Shown in pieces: positions 1-10,821 of a stretch of DNA of 64,000 nt. Made by a program: the position numbers and the translations under genes. Source of the DNA: Warburgia ugandensis (taxonomy: Eukaryota; Streptophyta; Magnoliopsida; Canellales; Canellaceae). The notes under the pieces were generated by a model. It was not told the origin of the DNA. It did not search any database and saw only the letters and a list, made by a program, of their open reading frames with translations. Where the stretch lies: the NCBI GenBank assembly GCA_035236585.1, contig CP141139.1:35163217-35227216 (forward strand), in the 5' to 3' direction. Numbering within the stretch: the first letter of the stretch is position 1; each line of letters opens with the position of its first letter.

Positions 1-2672
1 CATGCCTTTTCTTGGATGGGCATGAATTTTGATATACCGCCAAAATAAGGTATGAAAAACAATATGAACGGTTCAGATCATCCAAACTGAAATTTATATG
101 AACGCGTCTAATCCGATGTCATTTTAATAGAGAATGCTAATTTGGGCAATCTGAACTGTTTATCTTATTCTGTCTGTCACATTTTTGAGCTGGGTTAGGC
201 TGGGCTTGTTTTAGTTTGGACTAGATTACTCTGGGTTGGGCTGCCAGGTAAAATTCAAACTCCATTCTTGCAATCCGGGCGAATCCAGTCCTGTTAGACA
301 AGCCCAGCGTAATACAGCCCGGCCAAGCCCAATACAGCTAACAAACCCAGCCCAGCCTCAATTGGGTCAGCTAAATGCAGCCCAGTACAGAACAACCCAG
401 TTTAGCATGAGAGAACCCCGCCCAGCCTAACTTAGGCCAGCTAAATCCAGCCCACCACAACATAACCCAGTTTTGCATGTTGTAGCCCAGCATAGCCGAG
501 CCAAGACTCCACTCAGATTAATCAATGCAGCCGTTCCAGCCCAGCCCAGTTATCTAAACAAATGCACTTGCGTTCCAGCCCAGCCCAGTTATCTAAACAA
601 ATGTACTTGCATTCCAGCCCAGCCCAGTTATCTAAACACATGTACTTGTGTTCCAGCCCAGTCTAGTCCCAGCCTAGAGTAACCCAGTCCTGCAGAGACC
701 GCTGGACACAGCCCTATTCTGGCCCAGCCAAAGCGATGCTTTACCCCTATCTGAAGTCCAGGAACTTTGCCAATCTCAGCTTAGCACAGCCCAACCCTTC
801 CCACTCCAGATCTGCTGAGACCATCCTAAACGAGCCTAGCTGCTCCGATTAATCTAACCCATTCTTTCACAGCCCAGCCCAGCCTAAGTAACCAAGTCAG
901 TGGATCCTTGCCCAGTTGACCCCAGATCAGGGTAGCTCACCCCGGCCATCCTAATTGTAGTCTAGCCCAACCCATCCAATCCCCAGCCAGGCACAGTCCA
1001 GCCCGTCCCGGCTGAGTAGCCTAGCCCACCTAAAACTGTATCTAATATTTAGAAGCCTCTGGTGGACATGAATTTTGATAAACGTCTAAAATAGGGTGAA
1101 AAAACAACATAAATGATTTATATCGGCCAAAACTGAAATTTATATGAATGCGTCTAATCCAATATCATTTTTACTAGAAAACGGTGTCGGATTAGATACA
1201 TCCAAAAAAATATCCCAATTTGAGCGACACTGGGCTGGGCTCTGTCGGTCTTGGTTAAGCTTAGGCGGCCTGGCCTGTGAAGGGCTCATAGAATGCGGTT
1301 ATGCCCAGTTTTGGTGGGATGAGCTGCGATCTGCAGGAGTGGGCTGCCATGTAAAATTCAGATTTAATTTAATCAATACAGACTAATCCATTCTATACGA
1401 GATGGCGCCCAGCATAACACAACCCTGCCAAGCCCATTGCGGTCTAACAGAACCCAGCCTGTTTCAGCCCTGTTCTACTGAGCCCAGCATAGCTGAGCCC
1501 AGATTCCCATTTGTCAAACCAAATTCAACTAACTCAGACCTTATAGCCCAGCCTAACAAAATGCTGCTGAGACAGCCCAGGAGGGCCCATCTCCAGTTCG
1601 CACAGCCCAAGCCTTTCCAACCAAGATCTACAGAGGCCATCATAGGCGCCATCGGACCACAGCCAGCTCGATGCATTTGCCCCGGAGTCCTGCTTGTTCA
1701 GTCCAGTCATACCCACTAGTTAATCATAACAGCCCAACCCAGCCTACCCAAATCCAGTCCCAGCTGTGCCTCCCGCCCAGCCCAGACCTGCCTGCCATAC
1801 CCGCTCATCCCAGCAGTGCTCAATCCAGCCTATACATTTACCCAGCCCAGCCCAGGCTGCCATTCCTTCCAAGACCTGCAATACCCAACCCAGCACAGAC
1901 TTGCCATGGAAGTGGAACCCAGTAAACCCGCCATGCAAAGCCAAGGTCAACCCAGCCAACCAGTTAAGCCTAGAGCTACCATAAGCACTCCCAGCCCATG
2001 CCCAGTCCAGCACACCAATCAAGGCTACCAGCCCAACCGTGCCCAATCCAGTCTAGCTATAACCCAGCGCTCCCTGCCATACCCGATCCAGCCCAATCCA
2101 GATTCCTCCCCAGCTCAGCCCAGACCAGTAAACCCCCCACCGCCTCATGCCTGCCCTGCCCAGCCCAGTCCATTAACTATGAGGAAGGCCATGGACACAA
2201 TTTAAGAAGGGATCATCCAATCAAGACGAACTGGTGGGCGAACTGAGACAGTAACGGATACGATTGTACCAAAGTAGGCCTACAAATTTTACCTGATAGT
2301 GACTGCTATAGTACTTCTCCACCAGTATCTCCCAGATGACTTGCAAGCTGATGAAAAGTCTACGTTCAAGACAACCAGATGAACGGCCCAGATCAGTCTT
2401 TTGTTACCCCGTTTGATCTTTTCCTTTCCCATATAAATGACGACTACTCCATGAAAAGATGAATGCTAGTAAATGTGGGCCCACTTGAAAGAGGGAACCG
2501 ATCCTACTCCTTTCTGAACAACATGAAAAAGGGCAAGAGCTAGCAATGCTACCACCATCTCCGGTGCGCCCAGAAACACCCATGGAGAACGCCCAAATAG
2601 TTGCAATTTAGAGACTGATACTATAACAAGCTCCTAACCGTATAAGTGGGGTACTAAATGATATTTTGGCCA
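1..2672. repeat. CCCAG-rich complex repeat, copy 1
   Basis: First of two long diverged copies of the same block. It opens with an AT-rich lead (cttggatgggcatgaat, then sequence ending in aatttatatgaa) and passes into about 800 bp of degenerate C-rich sequence built on agcccagccc. From about 1060 a second related sub-unit starts with a variant of the same lead (gtggacatgaattttgata). It ends with a less repetitive tail of about 450 bp, from atgaggaaggccatgg to gtactaaatgatattttggc. The plus strand is strongly C over G, so long open frames are compositional. No transposase, reverse transcriptase or terminal inverted repeat was seen. It may be a satellite-like or non-autonomous element; its class is unknown. 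Confidence 0.8.
533..663 (+). repeat. 39-bp tandem repeat, 3 copies plus a partial
   Basis: Three consecutive 39-bp units start at 533, 572 and 611, each with ttccagcccagcccagtta followed by tctaaaca and an actt-containing end. A partial fourth follows. They differ at only a few positions. The matching site in the second block (about 3316-3355) has a single unit, so this is a local expansion inside copy 1. Because 39 is a multiple of 3, it makes an apparent 13-residue protein repeat, which I regard as a by-product. Confidence 0.85.
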
Positions 2673-5600
2673 TGCCTTTTCTTGGATGGACATGAATCTT
2701 GATATACAACCAAAATAAGGTATGAAAAACAATATGAACGGTTCAGATCAGACAAACTGGAATTTATATGAATGCATCTAATCCAATGTCATTTTTAGAA
2801 TGGTGTCGGATTAGATGCATCCAAACATATTCTAATTTGGGCAATCTGAACTGTTTATCTTGTTCGGTCTGTCACATTTTTGAAGTGGGTTAGGCTGGGG
2901 TTGTTTCAGTTGGACTGGATTACTCTGGAGGTCTCGGTTAGGGTTAGGTGAGCTTGGCCGTGGAAGGGTAGGTGGGGTTGTGCCTAGTTTAGGAGGGATG
3001 GGCTGCGACGGTAGGACTGGGCTGCAGGTAAATTCAGATTCCATTCATGCAATCCAGACTAATCCAGTCCTGTGAGACAAGCCCAGCGTAATACAGCCCG
3101 GCCAAGCCCAATAAGGCTAACAGAACCAAGCCCAGCCTAATTAGGCCAGCAAAATCCAGCACAGCACAGCACAACCCAGTTTAGCATGGCAGAAACGAGC
3201 CCAGCCTAACTTAGGCCAGCTAAATCCAGCCCAGCACAGCATAACCCAGTTTGGCATGCTGTACTGAGCCCAGCATAGCTGTGCAAAGACTCCACCCAGA
3301 TTAACCAAGCTCAGCCGTTCTAGCCCAGCCCAGTTATATAAACAGATGTACTTGCGTCCCAGACCAGTCTAGTCCCAGCCTGGACTAACCCAGTCCTGCA
3401 GAGACAGCTGGACCCAGACCTATTCTAGCCCAGCCAAACCGATTATTTACCCCCATCTGAAGTCCAGAGAACTTTTCCAATCTCAGCTTAGCACAGCCCA
3501 ACCCTTCCCACTCCAGATCTGCCTAGCCCATCCTAAACTAGCCTTGCTGCTCAGATTAATCTAACCCACTCTTTCACAGCCCAGCCCAGCCTAAGTAACC
3601 AAGTCAGTGGATCCTTGCCCAGTTGACCCAGATCAGGGTAGCTCACCCCGGCCATCCTAGTTGTAGTCTAGCCCAACCCATCCAATCCCAGCCTGGCACA
3701 GTCCAGCCCGTCCCGGCTGAGTAGCCTAGCCCACCTAAAACTGTTGAGCCTAGACCAATCCATCCCAATCGAGCCCGGCTAGATGCAATCCCGCCAAACC
3801 CTGTCCCGCTAGCCCATCTTTGCCTAACGGACGGGAACCCAAGTCAGCTCAAACAACCCCAGCTGCCCTAGCCCAGTGGAGTCCAGCTGGGCTATTCCCA
3901 GCCAGCCCAACCAATCCCAACCTAGCACACCCAGCCCGCCCCAACCTGCGGAGACGACTCAGCGTAATCCGGCCCTTCTGGGAACAGCAGAGCCAAGCCC
4001 ACCCTAACCAAATCTTAATAGAGGATGTGTGAGCCTCAAAAAGAAAGAAAAAAAAAAGAAAAAGAAATTGTGTCCAAGGGAGGGAGATAGATTGCACTTG
4101 GGCCTCTTTCACTATTAGGTCGCTAGGGTAGGTTTGTATATAAATATATTCAAAATTAGCCTTTAAAGGGTTATTTGTAGATATCCACAAACATACCGTG
4201 TGGATCGTGGATTAAACAGATCAAAGAGTTACACTCCTTGTGATCTGCATATCCATCTTGGTATATCCAAGTTTGCATATTGAAAACAAATAAAATAAAT
4301 ATTTGTGGATACGAATATGCTTTGCCAGACACTAAGTTTTAGGGTGCATTTATCTAGGATTTTTTACATAAAAAGTTATCATATTTTGTTTTTACTATTA
4401 ACGATTACACAAAAAAAAATTAATTGATTTTTAAAATCCTCAAATTTAACTGCTCTTAACAATCAAGCCCACATTTAGATGATCTAATCCATTCATTATA
4501 TTTAGCATGGCTTAGATTGGTTATCTACCATTAGATATTTTAATCATGCCTTTTTTTATTTTAAAATTACATATATATATATATATATTATGTAATATCT
4601 AATATGTAGAAGCCTTTAGTGGACATGAATTTTGATAAACGGTTAAAATAGGTTGAAAAAACAACATAAGCCAAAACTGAAATTTATATGAATGGGGTTG
4701 TGCCCAGTTTTTGTGGGAAGAGCTGCGATCGGCAGGAGTGGGCTGCCATGCAAAATTCAGATTTAATTCGATCAATACATACTAATCCATTCTGTCCGAG
4801 ATGGGGCCCAGCATAACACAACCCTGCCAAGCCCATTTCGGTCTAACAGAACCCAGCCTATTTCAGCCCTGTTCTACTGAGCCCAGCATATCTGAGCCCA
4901 GACACGGCCTCGTCAAACCAGATTAAATTAACTCAGCCCTTATAGCCCAGCCCAGTTAGGGAAACCCATCGCTGACGAGCACAATCTAACCATCCCAGCC
5001 CAGCCTAAAACACGCAGATGGGCCAAGCTCCAGTATGACACAGTCCAAGCCTTTCCAGCCAAGATCTACAGAGGCCATCGTAGGCGCCATCAGACCACAG
5101 CCTGCTCGAAGCATTTTCCCCGGACCCCTGCTTCCTCAGTCCAGTCATGCCCACCAGTAAATCCTAACAGCCCAACCCAGCCTACCCAAATCCAGTCCCA
5201 GATGTGCCATATCCCCCCCAGCCCAGACCTGCCTGCCATACGAGCGCATCGCAGCAGTGTTCAATCCAGCCCATACATTTACCCAGCCCAGCCCAGACTG
5301 CCATTCCTTCCAAGACCTGCAATACCCAACCCAGCACAGACTTCCATGGAAGTAGAACCCAGTAAACCCGCCATGCAAAGCCAAGGTCAACCCAGCCCAC
5401 CAGTTAAGCCTACCAGCCTAGCCCAGCCATGCCCAGTTCAGCCTAGAGCTTCCATAAGCACTCCCAGCCCATGCCCAGTCCAGAAAACTAATCAAGACTA
5501 CCAGCCCAACCGTGCCCAATCCAGTCTAAGCTATAACCCAGACAGTTCAGCCTTGCTTGCCATGCCCAGCCCTGCCCAGACCTGCCATACCCGGTCCAGC

Positions 5601-6234
5601 CCAATCCAGACTGCCATTCATCCCCAGCTCAGCCCAGACCAGACCAGTAAACCCCCACCGCGTCATGCTTGCCCTGCCCTGCCCAGCCTAGCCCTGCCAT
5701 GCCTGCCCAGCCCAGCCCAGTCTATTAACTATGAGGAAGGCCATGGCCACAATTTAAGAAGAAGGGATCATCCAATCAAGACGAACTTGTGGGCGAACTG
5801 AGACATTAACGGATACGATTGTGCCAAAGTAGGCCTGCAAATTTTACCTGACAGTGACTGCTATATTACTTCTCCACCAGTATCACCGAGATGTCTTCGA
5901 GCAGATGAAAAGTCTACGTTCAAGACAACTAGATGAACGGCCCAGATCAGTCTTTTGATGCCCATTTGGTCTTTTCCTTTCCCGTATACATGACGACTAC
6001 TTCTGCATGCACAGATGAATGCACAGACTCCGTAAATGTGGGCCCACTTGAAAAGGCACAGGTCCTCCTTTCTGAACAGCAAGAAAAAGTGCAAGAGCGA
6101 GCACTCTCATGGGAGAACGTTACCATCATCTCCGGTGGGCCCAGAAACACCCATGGACAACGTCCAAACAATTGCAATTTAGGGACTGATATTATAACAA
6201 GCTCCTAACCGTAGAAGTGAGGTACTAAATGATG
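2673..6234. repeat. CCCAG-rich complex repeat, copy 2
   Basis: Second copy of the block at 1-2672, in the same orientation. The lead at 2673 (catgccttttcttggatgg) repeats that at 1, the second lead at about 4610 repeats that at about 1060, and the tail from about 5730 repeats that from about 2178. Many stretches of 50 bp or more differ at only a few positions. Copy 2 is longer, mainly because it holds an AT-rich stretch (about 4020-4610) with no counterpart in copy 1. The order lead, C-rich body, lead, C-rich body, tail is the same in both, so the two-sub-unit block was duplicated as a whole. Confidence 0.8.
3741..4610. other. Extra segment in copy 2, C-rich then AT-rich
   Basis: The first part (to about 4020) is still CCCAG-type sequence. 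The rest is AT-rich, with an A-rich tract near 4044-4070 and a short (AT)n run at about 4569-4588. No counterpart exists at the matching place in copy 1 (about 1040). No coding potential, target-site duplication or terminal repeat could be assigned. Confidence 0.55.
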
Positions 6235-6556
6235 TTAACGTGATCCCGACCCTTCATCTGCGGGACCTAATTTGTAGAATGGAACACAGATGCTCCTATT
6301 ATTAGTGTTCTTAAAGGGTGTTTGCCTGTGCATGGATTTATTGTCGAAAAGGTAGATGTAGCTAAGATGGTGGGGTGATTCAGACCGTCCATCTGATAGG
6401 TCAAAAAAGTGAATCAGCCTGTGCAAACACATACAGGAATTCTTTTCCGCTTGCTAATGGAGGGTTGTGATCAGACAAAGAGTGAAGTACGTGGGCCCAA
6501 AGTTCGATTCTTGTTCCCGTTAGTAGCAGCTTGCACTCTTGTAAACAGCCCAACAT

Positions 6557-6612
<56 letters not shown>

Positions 6613-6888
6613 AAAATAGTAAATCAATCTCCATCACTGAAACTGAAAATCTCTCCGTCTCTGTAAGCTTTGATCTAGAGAGAGGTAGCAAGAAGAATGC
6701 TTTCAACATTTGTTGGATCTCTGCTTCTATTTGCAGTATCTTCACGTGCATTCCTAACTCTTTTTTCGTATCTCTAGGGTTTCTGTCACCAATGCGCCTG
6801 GTTTGGCTTGCATTGTTGAAGGTTTAAAGGAAGATTTCGTCTGCGTCTGGTAGCCTTGGATGGGTAAAGATGTTCGGGCTTTCTCGCA
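6235..6888 (+). other. Possible promoter and 5' leader of a broken host gene
   Basis: Single-copy-looking sequence between the C-rich repeats and the coding remnants. It contains a 53-bp CT tract, which is common in plant 5' untranslated regions. Next comes a leader-like stretch with a possible intron (ctctgtaagc to atttgcag), and an ATG at 6870 in a fair context (aaagATG) that opens MFGLSRRS before a possible GT donor. That peptide resembles, from memory, the start of plant kelch proteins of the kind whose exons lie at 39770-40533. The leader role is inference. Confidence 0.35.
6558..6610. repeat. (CT)n microsatellite
   Basis: About 53 bp of uninterrupted CT dinucleotide in the leader-like region. 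The open frames across it on both strands (Ser-Leu or Arg-Glu runs) are artefacts of the repeat. Confidence 0.97.
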
Positions 6889-6957
6889 GAAGTATTTTCT
6901 TTTCGTTTGTTCTTCTGCTTTGGTTGGATTTATGGACTTGAAGCTTCTCTGTAATGT

Positions 6958-7316
6958 CTTTTATCAGCCGTTTTGGTTGATGATTTGGTGAATCTTGAGA
7001 TTTTGGAATTGGAACAGGTACAAATTTAGAAACATCCAGTCTGTATGCAAGAGGAACTCGTATTATGTCAGAAACTGTGCCTAGAAATTGTACATGAAAA
7101 ATGCGGTTGAATTTTTGAATCTTTACATGCTGCCGGGGAACTTATTAGCATTTTCGACGGTTTCAGTGCGTTCAAGAAAGGCCTGGTTGAGATATCTCCC
7201 AAAGGATGCAATATATCTTCCTGGTGGATTCTCTATCCTCTGAATATGGGGATTTTGGAAATGAAGATGTGAAATTAATGAAACTTGAAACCTTGTGCAG
7301 AAGAAGAAATACTATT

Positions 7317-7347
<31 letters not shown>

Positions 7348-10300
7348 AGACCTTATCCCAATTAGGGGTCGGCCACATGAATCTTATTCCTCCATTCCAC
7401 TCTATTAAATACCATGGCTTCATTTAGTCTCAAAGTTTTTAAATCTTTCCTCACCACTTCTATCCACGTTCTTTTGGGTCTTCCCCTTGCCCTTTTAGAA
7501 CCTTCAACTTGTATTGCCTCACTCCTTCTAATTGGTGCCGTTGTTGGCCTCCTTTGAATATGTCCAAACCATCTAAATCTAATCTCCCTCATCTTGTTAC
7601 CTATTGGTGCTATTCCTAAATTTCTTCTAATATTTTCATTTCTAATTCTATTCTTTCTTGTCTTACCACTCATCCATCTCAACATCCTCATTTCTGCAAC
7701 ACTCAGCCTATGAGTATGATGTTCCTTAACTGCCCAACACTCTGATCCATAGAGCATGGCCGGCCTTATAGCCATCCTATAAAATTTTCCCTTTAGTTTG
7801 AGTGGCACCCGCCGATCACATAAAACCCCCGATGCACATCTCCATTTGTTCCAACCCGCTTGGATTCTTTGGGTAACCTCCCTCTCAATCTCTCGACTCT
7901 CATGGATCAATGATCCTAAGTATTGGAAGTGGTCTCTCATGGGGACCTCTTGGTTATCAATCTTGACTGGTGCTCCACTCCTACTCTCCTTGCTAAAATT
8001 ACATTCCATATATTCTGTCTTAGTTCGGCTAATTTTAAATCCTTTCGATTCTAATGCTTCTCTCCATAGCTCTAGCTTTATGTTGACACCCTCCCTTGTC
8101 TCATCAAGTAGGACTATATCGTCTGCAAATAGCATGCACCAGGGAATCTCCTCATGCAGATGTTTTGTTAACTCATCCATAACTAATATGAAAAGGTATG
8201 GACTCAATGCCGATCTTTGGTGCAATCCGACAGTGACAGGAAAATCACCAGTCATGCTACTAGTGGTCTTAACATTTGTTACTGCTCCCTCATACATATC
8301 TTTAATTATGTCTATATACCCCTGAGAAACCCCTTTAACACCTAACACCCTCCATATTAACTCTCTAGGGACTCTATCATAAGCCTTCTCTAAGTCAATA
8401 AAGACCATGTGTAGGTCTTTTCTCCTCTCCCTATATTTCTCTACTAATTGTCTTAGTAAGAAAATAGCTTACATGGTAGACCTCCTAGGCATAAAACCAA
8501 ATTGATTCTCCGATACACTTGTTTCATGTCGTAGCCTCTTCTCAATGACTCTTTCAAAAAGTTTCATGGTGTGGCTCATAAGTTTGATCTCTCGATAATT
8601 AGTGCAGCTCTGAATGTTTCCTTTATTCTTATAGATTGGTACAATAGAGCTTTTCCTCCACTCATCAGGCATTTTCTTTGATTTTATAATCTTGTTAAAC
8701 AACTTGGTCAACCAAACTACCCCAATATCTCCCATATGCTTCCAAACCTCTATTGGTATACCCTCAGGCCCCATGGCCTTTCCTGATTTCATCTTTCTTA
8801 AGGCCTCTTTTACTTTAAGCATTCTAATCCTACGTTCATATCTATAATATCCAGTGTTATTTAGATTTATAGTATTTTCAATCCCTATATTCTCAGGGCC
8901 ATTGTCATTTAACAATTTTTGGAAGTATATTTCCCACCTTTGTTTGATCTCAGCGTCTTTGACTAATACCCTTTGATCATCGCTTCTAATGCACCTAACA
9001 TGCTCTAAGTCCTTACTCTTCTGTTCTCTTACCTTTGCAAGTTTAAACACATCTTTCTCACCTTCTCTTGTTCCTAATCTATTATAGAGCTCATCATATG
9101 CTTTAAGTTTAGCCTCACTTACTATTCTCTTAGCAACGTTTTTAGCATTCTTATATTGTTCATAGTTTTCATTATTTCTAATCTTCTACCATGCTTTAAA
9201 ATGCATTCATTTTTCTTTAATAGCTTTTTGCCTTTGTTTCATTCCACCACCATGTTTCCTTTGCTAATAGCCTTTTACCTTTAGATACTCCCAAGACATC
9301 TCTTGCCACTTTCTTAATGGACTCACCATATTAGTCCACATGGGATTTACTGTTTCATAATTCCAATTTCCTTCTACCATCAACTTATTTTTGAATGAGG
9401 TTATTTTCTCTCCTTTTAAGTTCCACCACTTAGTTTTTGGATGTGTATTAAGTTCAGTTCTTTTACTCCATCTTTTGATATGAATATCCATAACCATTAA
9501 CCTATGTTGTGAGATTAAACTCTCACCGGGTATCACCTTACAATCCTTACATATAGATCGTTCATTATTCCTAAGTAGAAAAAAGTCTATTTGGCTTTTA
9601 TGAAGTCCACTTTTAAAGGTTATTAAGTGTTCATCCCTCTTCTTAAAGAGTGTATTTGCAATGGATAGGTTATATGACAAAGCAAAATCGAGGATATTCT
9701 CCCCCATCTCGTTTCGTTCACCTATACCATACCCTCCATGTATTCTATCATATCCTTCCTTATCTTTTCCTACATGGCCATTTAAGTCTGCTCCTATAAA
9801 TATTCCCTCAGTATTGGGAATTTCTTGTATGACTCCCTCCATATCTTCCCAAAACTATCTCTTAATTATATCTTGTAGCCCTACTTGTGGTGCATATGCA
9901 CTTATAATATTTATAATCTACTCTCCTAGAATCATTTTTATTATTATAATTCTATCACTGATTCTTTTAACGTCCACAACTTTATCCTTTAATTCCTTAT
10001 CCACTATTATTCCTACGCCATTTCTATTATTTTCCTTTCCTACGTACCATAATTTATACCCATCTATTTCTCTAGCTTTAGCCCCTTTCCACTTGGTTTC
10101 TTGGATACAAGCGATGTTGACTCTCCTACGTTTTATCGTGTCTACTAACTCCAAACTCTTACCTGTCAATGTCCCTATATTCCATGTAGCGATGCGAATC
10201 TTATGATTTGGAGATTCCCTATTTACTATTGCCTTTCTCGACCTCCATGGTATGAACCCATGTCCACTTTTCACTGCACCTGGGTTCTGATGCAGCGCGT

Positions 10301-10792
10301 TGCTTCTGAGGTCACTTGCCGGCTGGCACCTGACGCAAGACCCTCCTCCTTTTTTATTCGAGCTTGGGACTGGCATTGGCGAAGTTGAAGAAGAAATACT
10401 ATAGAAGGTAAAACTACTATGGAAGTAGTTAATCATGAAAACTTAGTAGTGGAGGAAAGTTTTTTTGCCGCTTATGCAAAACATATGCATACAACATTTA
10501 TCACAGAGTATGGAGATCTTTCCCAAACAATGCAAAAGATTTCCTAGTGGATTGTCTATTCAGGAAAGAACTCTTACCTGATAATAACATGTCCAACCTT
10601 TTAGCAAAAAATGTATAGAAACTTATGGAAATGGAGTAGGGTTCCAGCTTCCCTCAATTGATTTGACATTGAAGTCTAGTTTTATACTGGAAATCCAATT
10701 CCATTGGACGTCAAACTATCAGTTTTGGGCATACGTGTTTCCCCTTCAAGTCATGAGATATCATTCTCATGGAAATTGGGTTTGTATTGGTA
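6958..10792 (+). pseudogene. Decayed host coding sequence split by a LINE; protein not recognised
   Basis: Leaving out the LINE at 7316-10386 and one copy of its target duplication, this stretch reads as protein far better than chance, but only by changing frame and passing stops. Pieces in order are LVNLEILELEQVQI, KHPVCMQEELVLCQKLCLEI, IFESLHAAGELISIFDGFS, FKKGLVEISPKGCN, VDSLSSEYGDFGNEDVKLMK and LETLCRRRNT. After the LINE come ENLVVEESFFAAYAKHMH, TTFITEYGDLSQTM, LVDCLFRKELLPDNNM and FQLPSIDLTLKSSFILEIQF. The pieces end near a GT donor (attg|gtaagtgg, about 10791). At least two in-frame stops (tag near 7029, tga near 7107), frame changes near 7215 and 10535 and a further stop near 10616 show it is dead. 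I could not assign a family; the composition looks like a cytosolic or nuclear protein and no membrane segment is evident. The LINE sits between LCRRRNT and the frame that continues EGKTTMEVVNHENL, so it entered coding sequence. Confidence 0.6.
7316..10386 (-). mobile_element. Full-length RTE-clade LINE (non-LTR retrotransposon)
   Basis: A 3071-bp element on the minus strand, flanked by a perfect 16-bp target-site duplication gaagaagaaatactat (7300-7315 and 10387-10402). Its 3' end is a (GAT)n tail (plus strand 7316-7347), typical of RTE elements, rather than poly(A). The single ORF encodes an APE-type endonuclease, with ATWNIGTLTG and CIQETKW near 10.1-10.2 kb, then GADLNGHVG, QIDFFLLR and SQHRLMVMDI at 9.5-9.8 kb. 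A reverse transcriptase follows, with DEWRKSSIVPIYKNKG, NQFGFMPRRSTM, FIDLEKAYDRVPRELIW and the catalytic FADD near 8.1 kb, then a C-terminal region with SECWAVKEHH and MLRWMSGKTR. The ORF is broken at about three places (near 9.9, 9.1-9.25 and 8.4-8.5 kb), so this copy is inactive. The perfect duplication suggests a fairly young insertion. Confidence 0.93.
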
Positions 10793-10821
10793 AGTGGTGA
10801 AAATGAAAATGGCTATCACGA

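Noticed and set aside
533-663. CRISPR-like or protein-repeat reading of the 39-bp units
   Set aside because: Units are adjacent with no spacers, and the DNA is plant nuclear.
236-5801. Many open frames of 60-200 codons rich in Pro, Gln, Ala and Ser (plus strand) or Gly, Leu and Trp (minus strand)
   Set aside because: They follow from the CCCAG composition, overlap on both strands, differ between the two block copies and carry no domain.
6401-6827. Open frames with Arg-Glu or Ser-Leu runs across the CT tract
   Set aside because: These are microsatellite artefacts on both strands; the same applies to the frames at 47094-47498.
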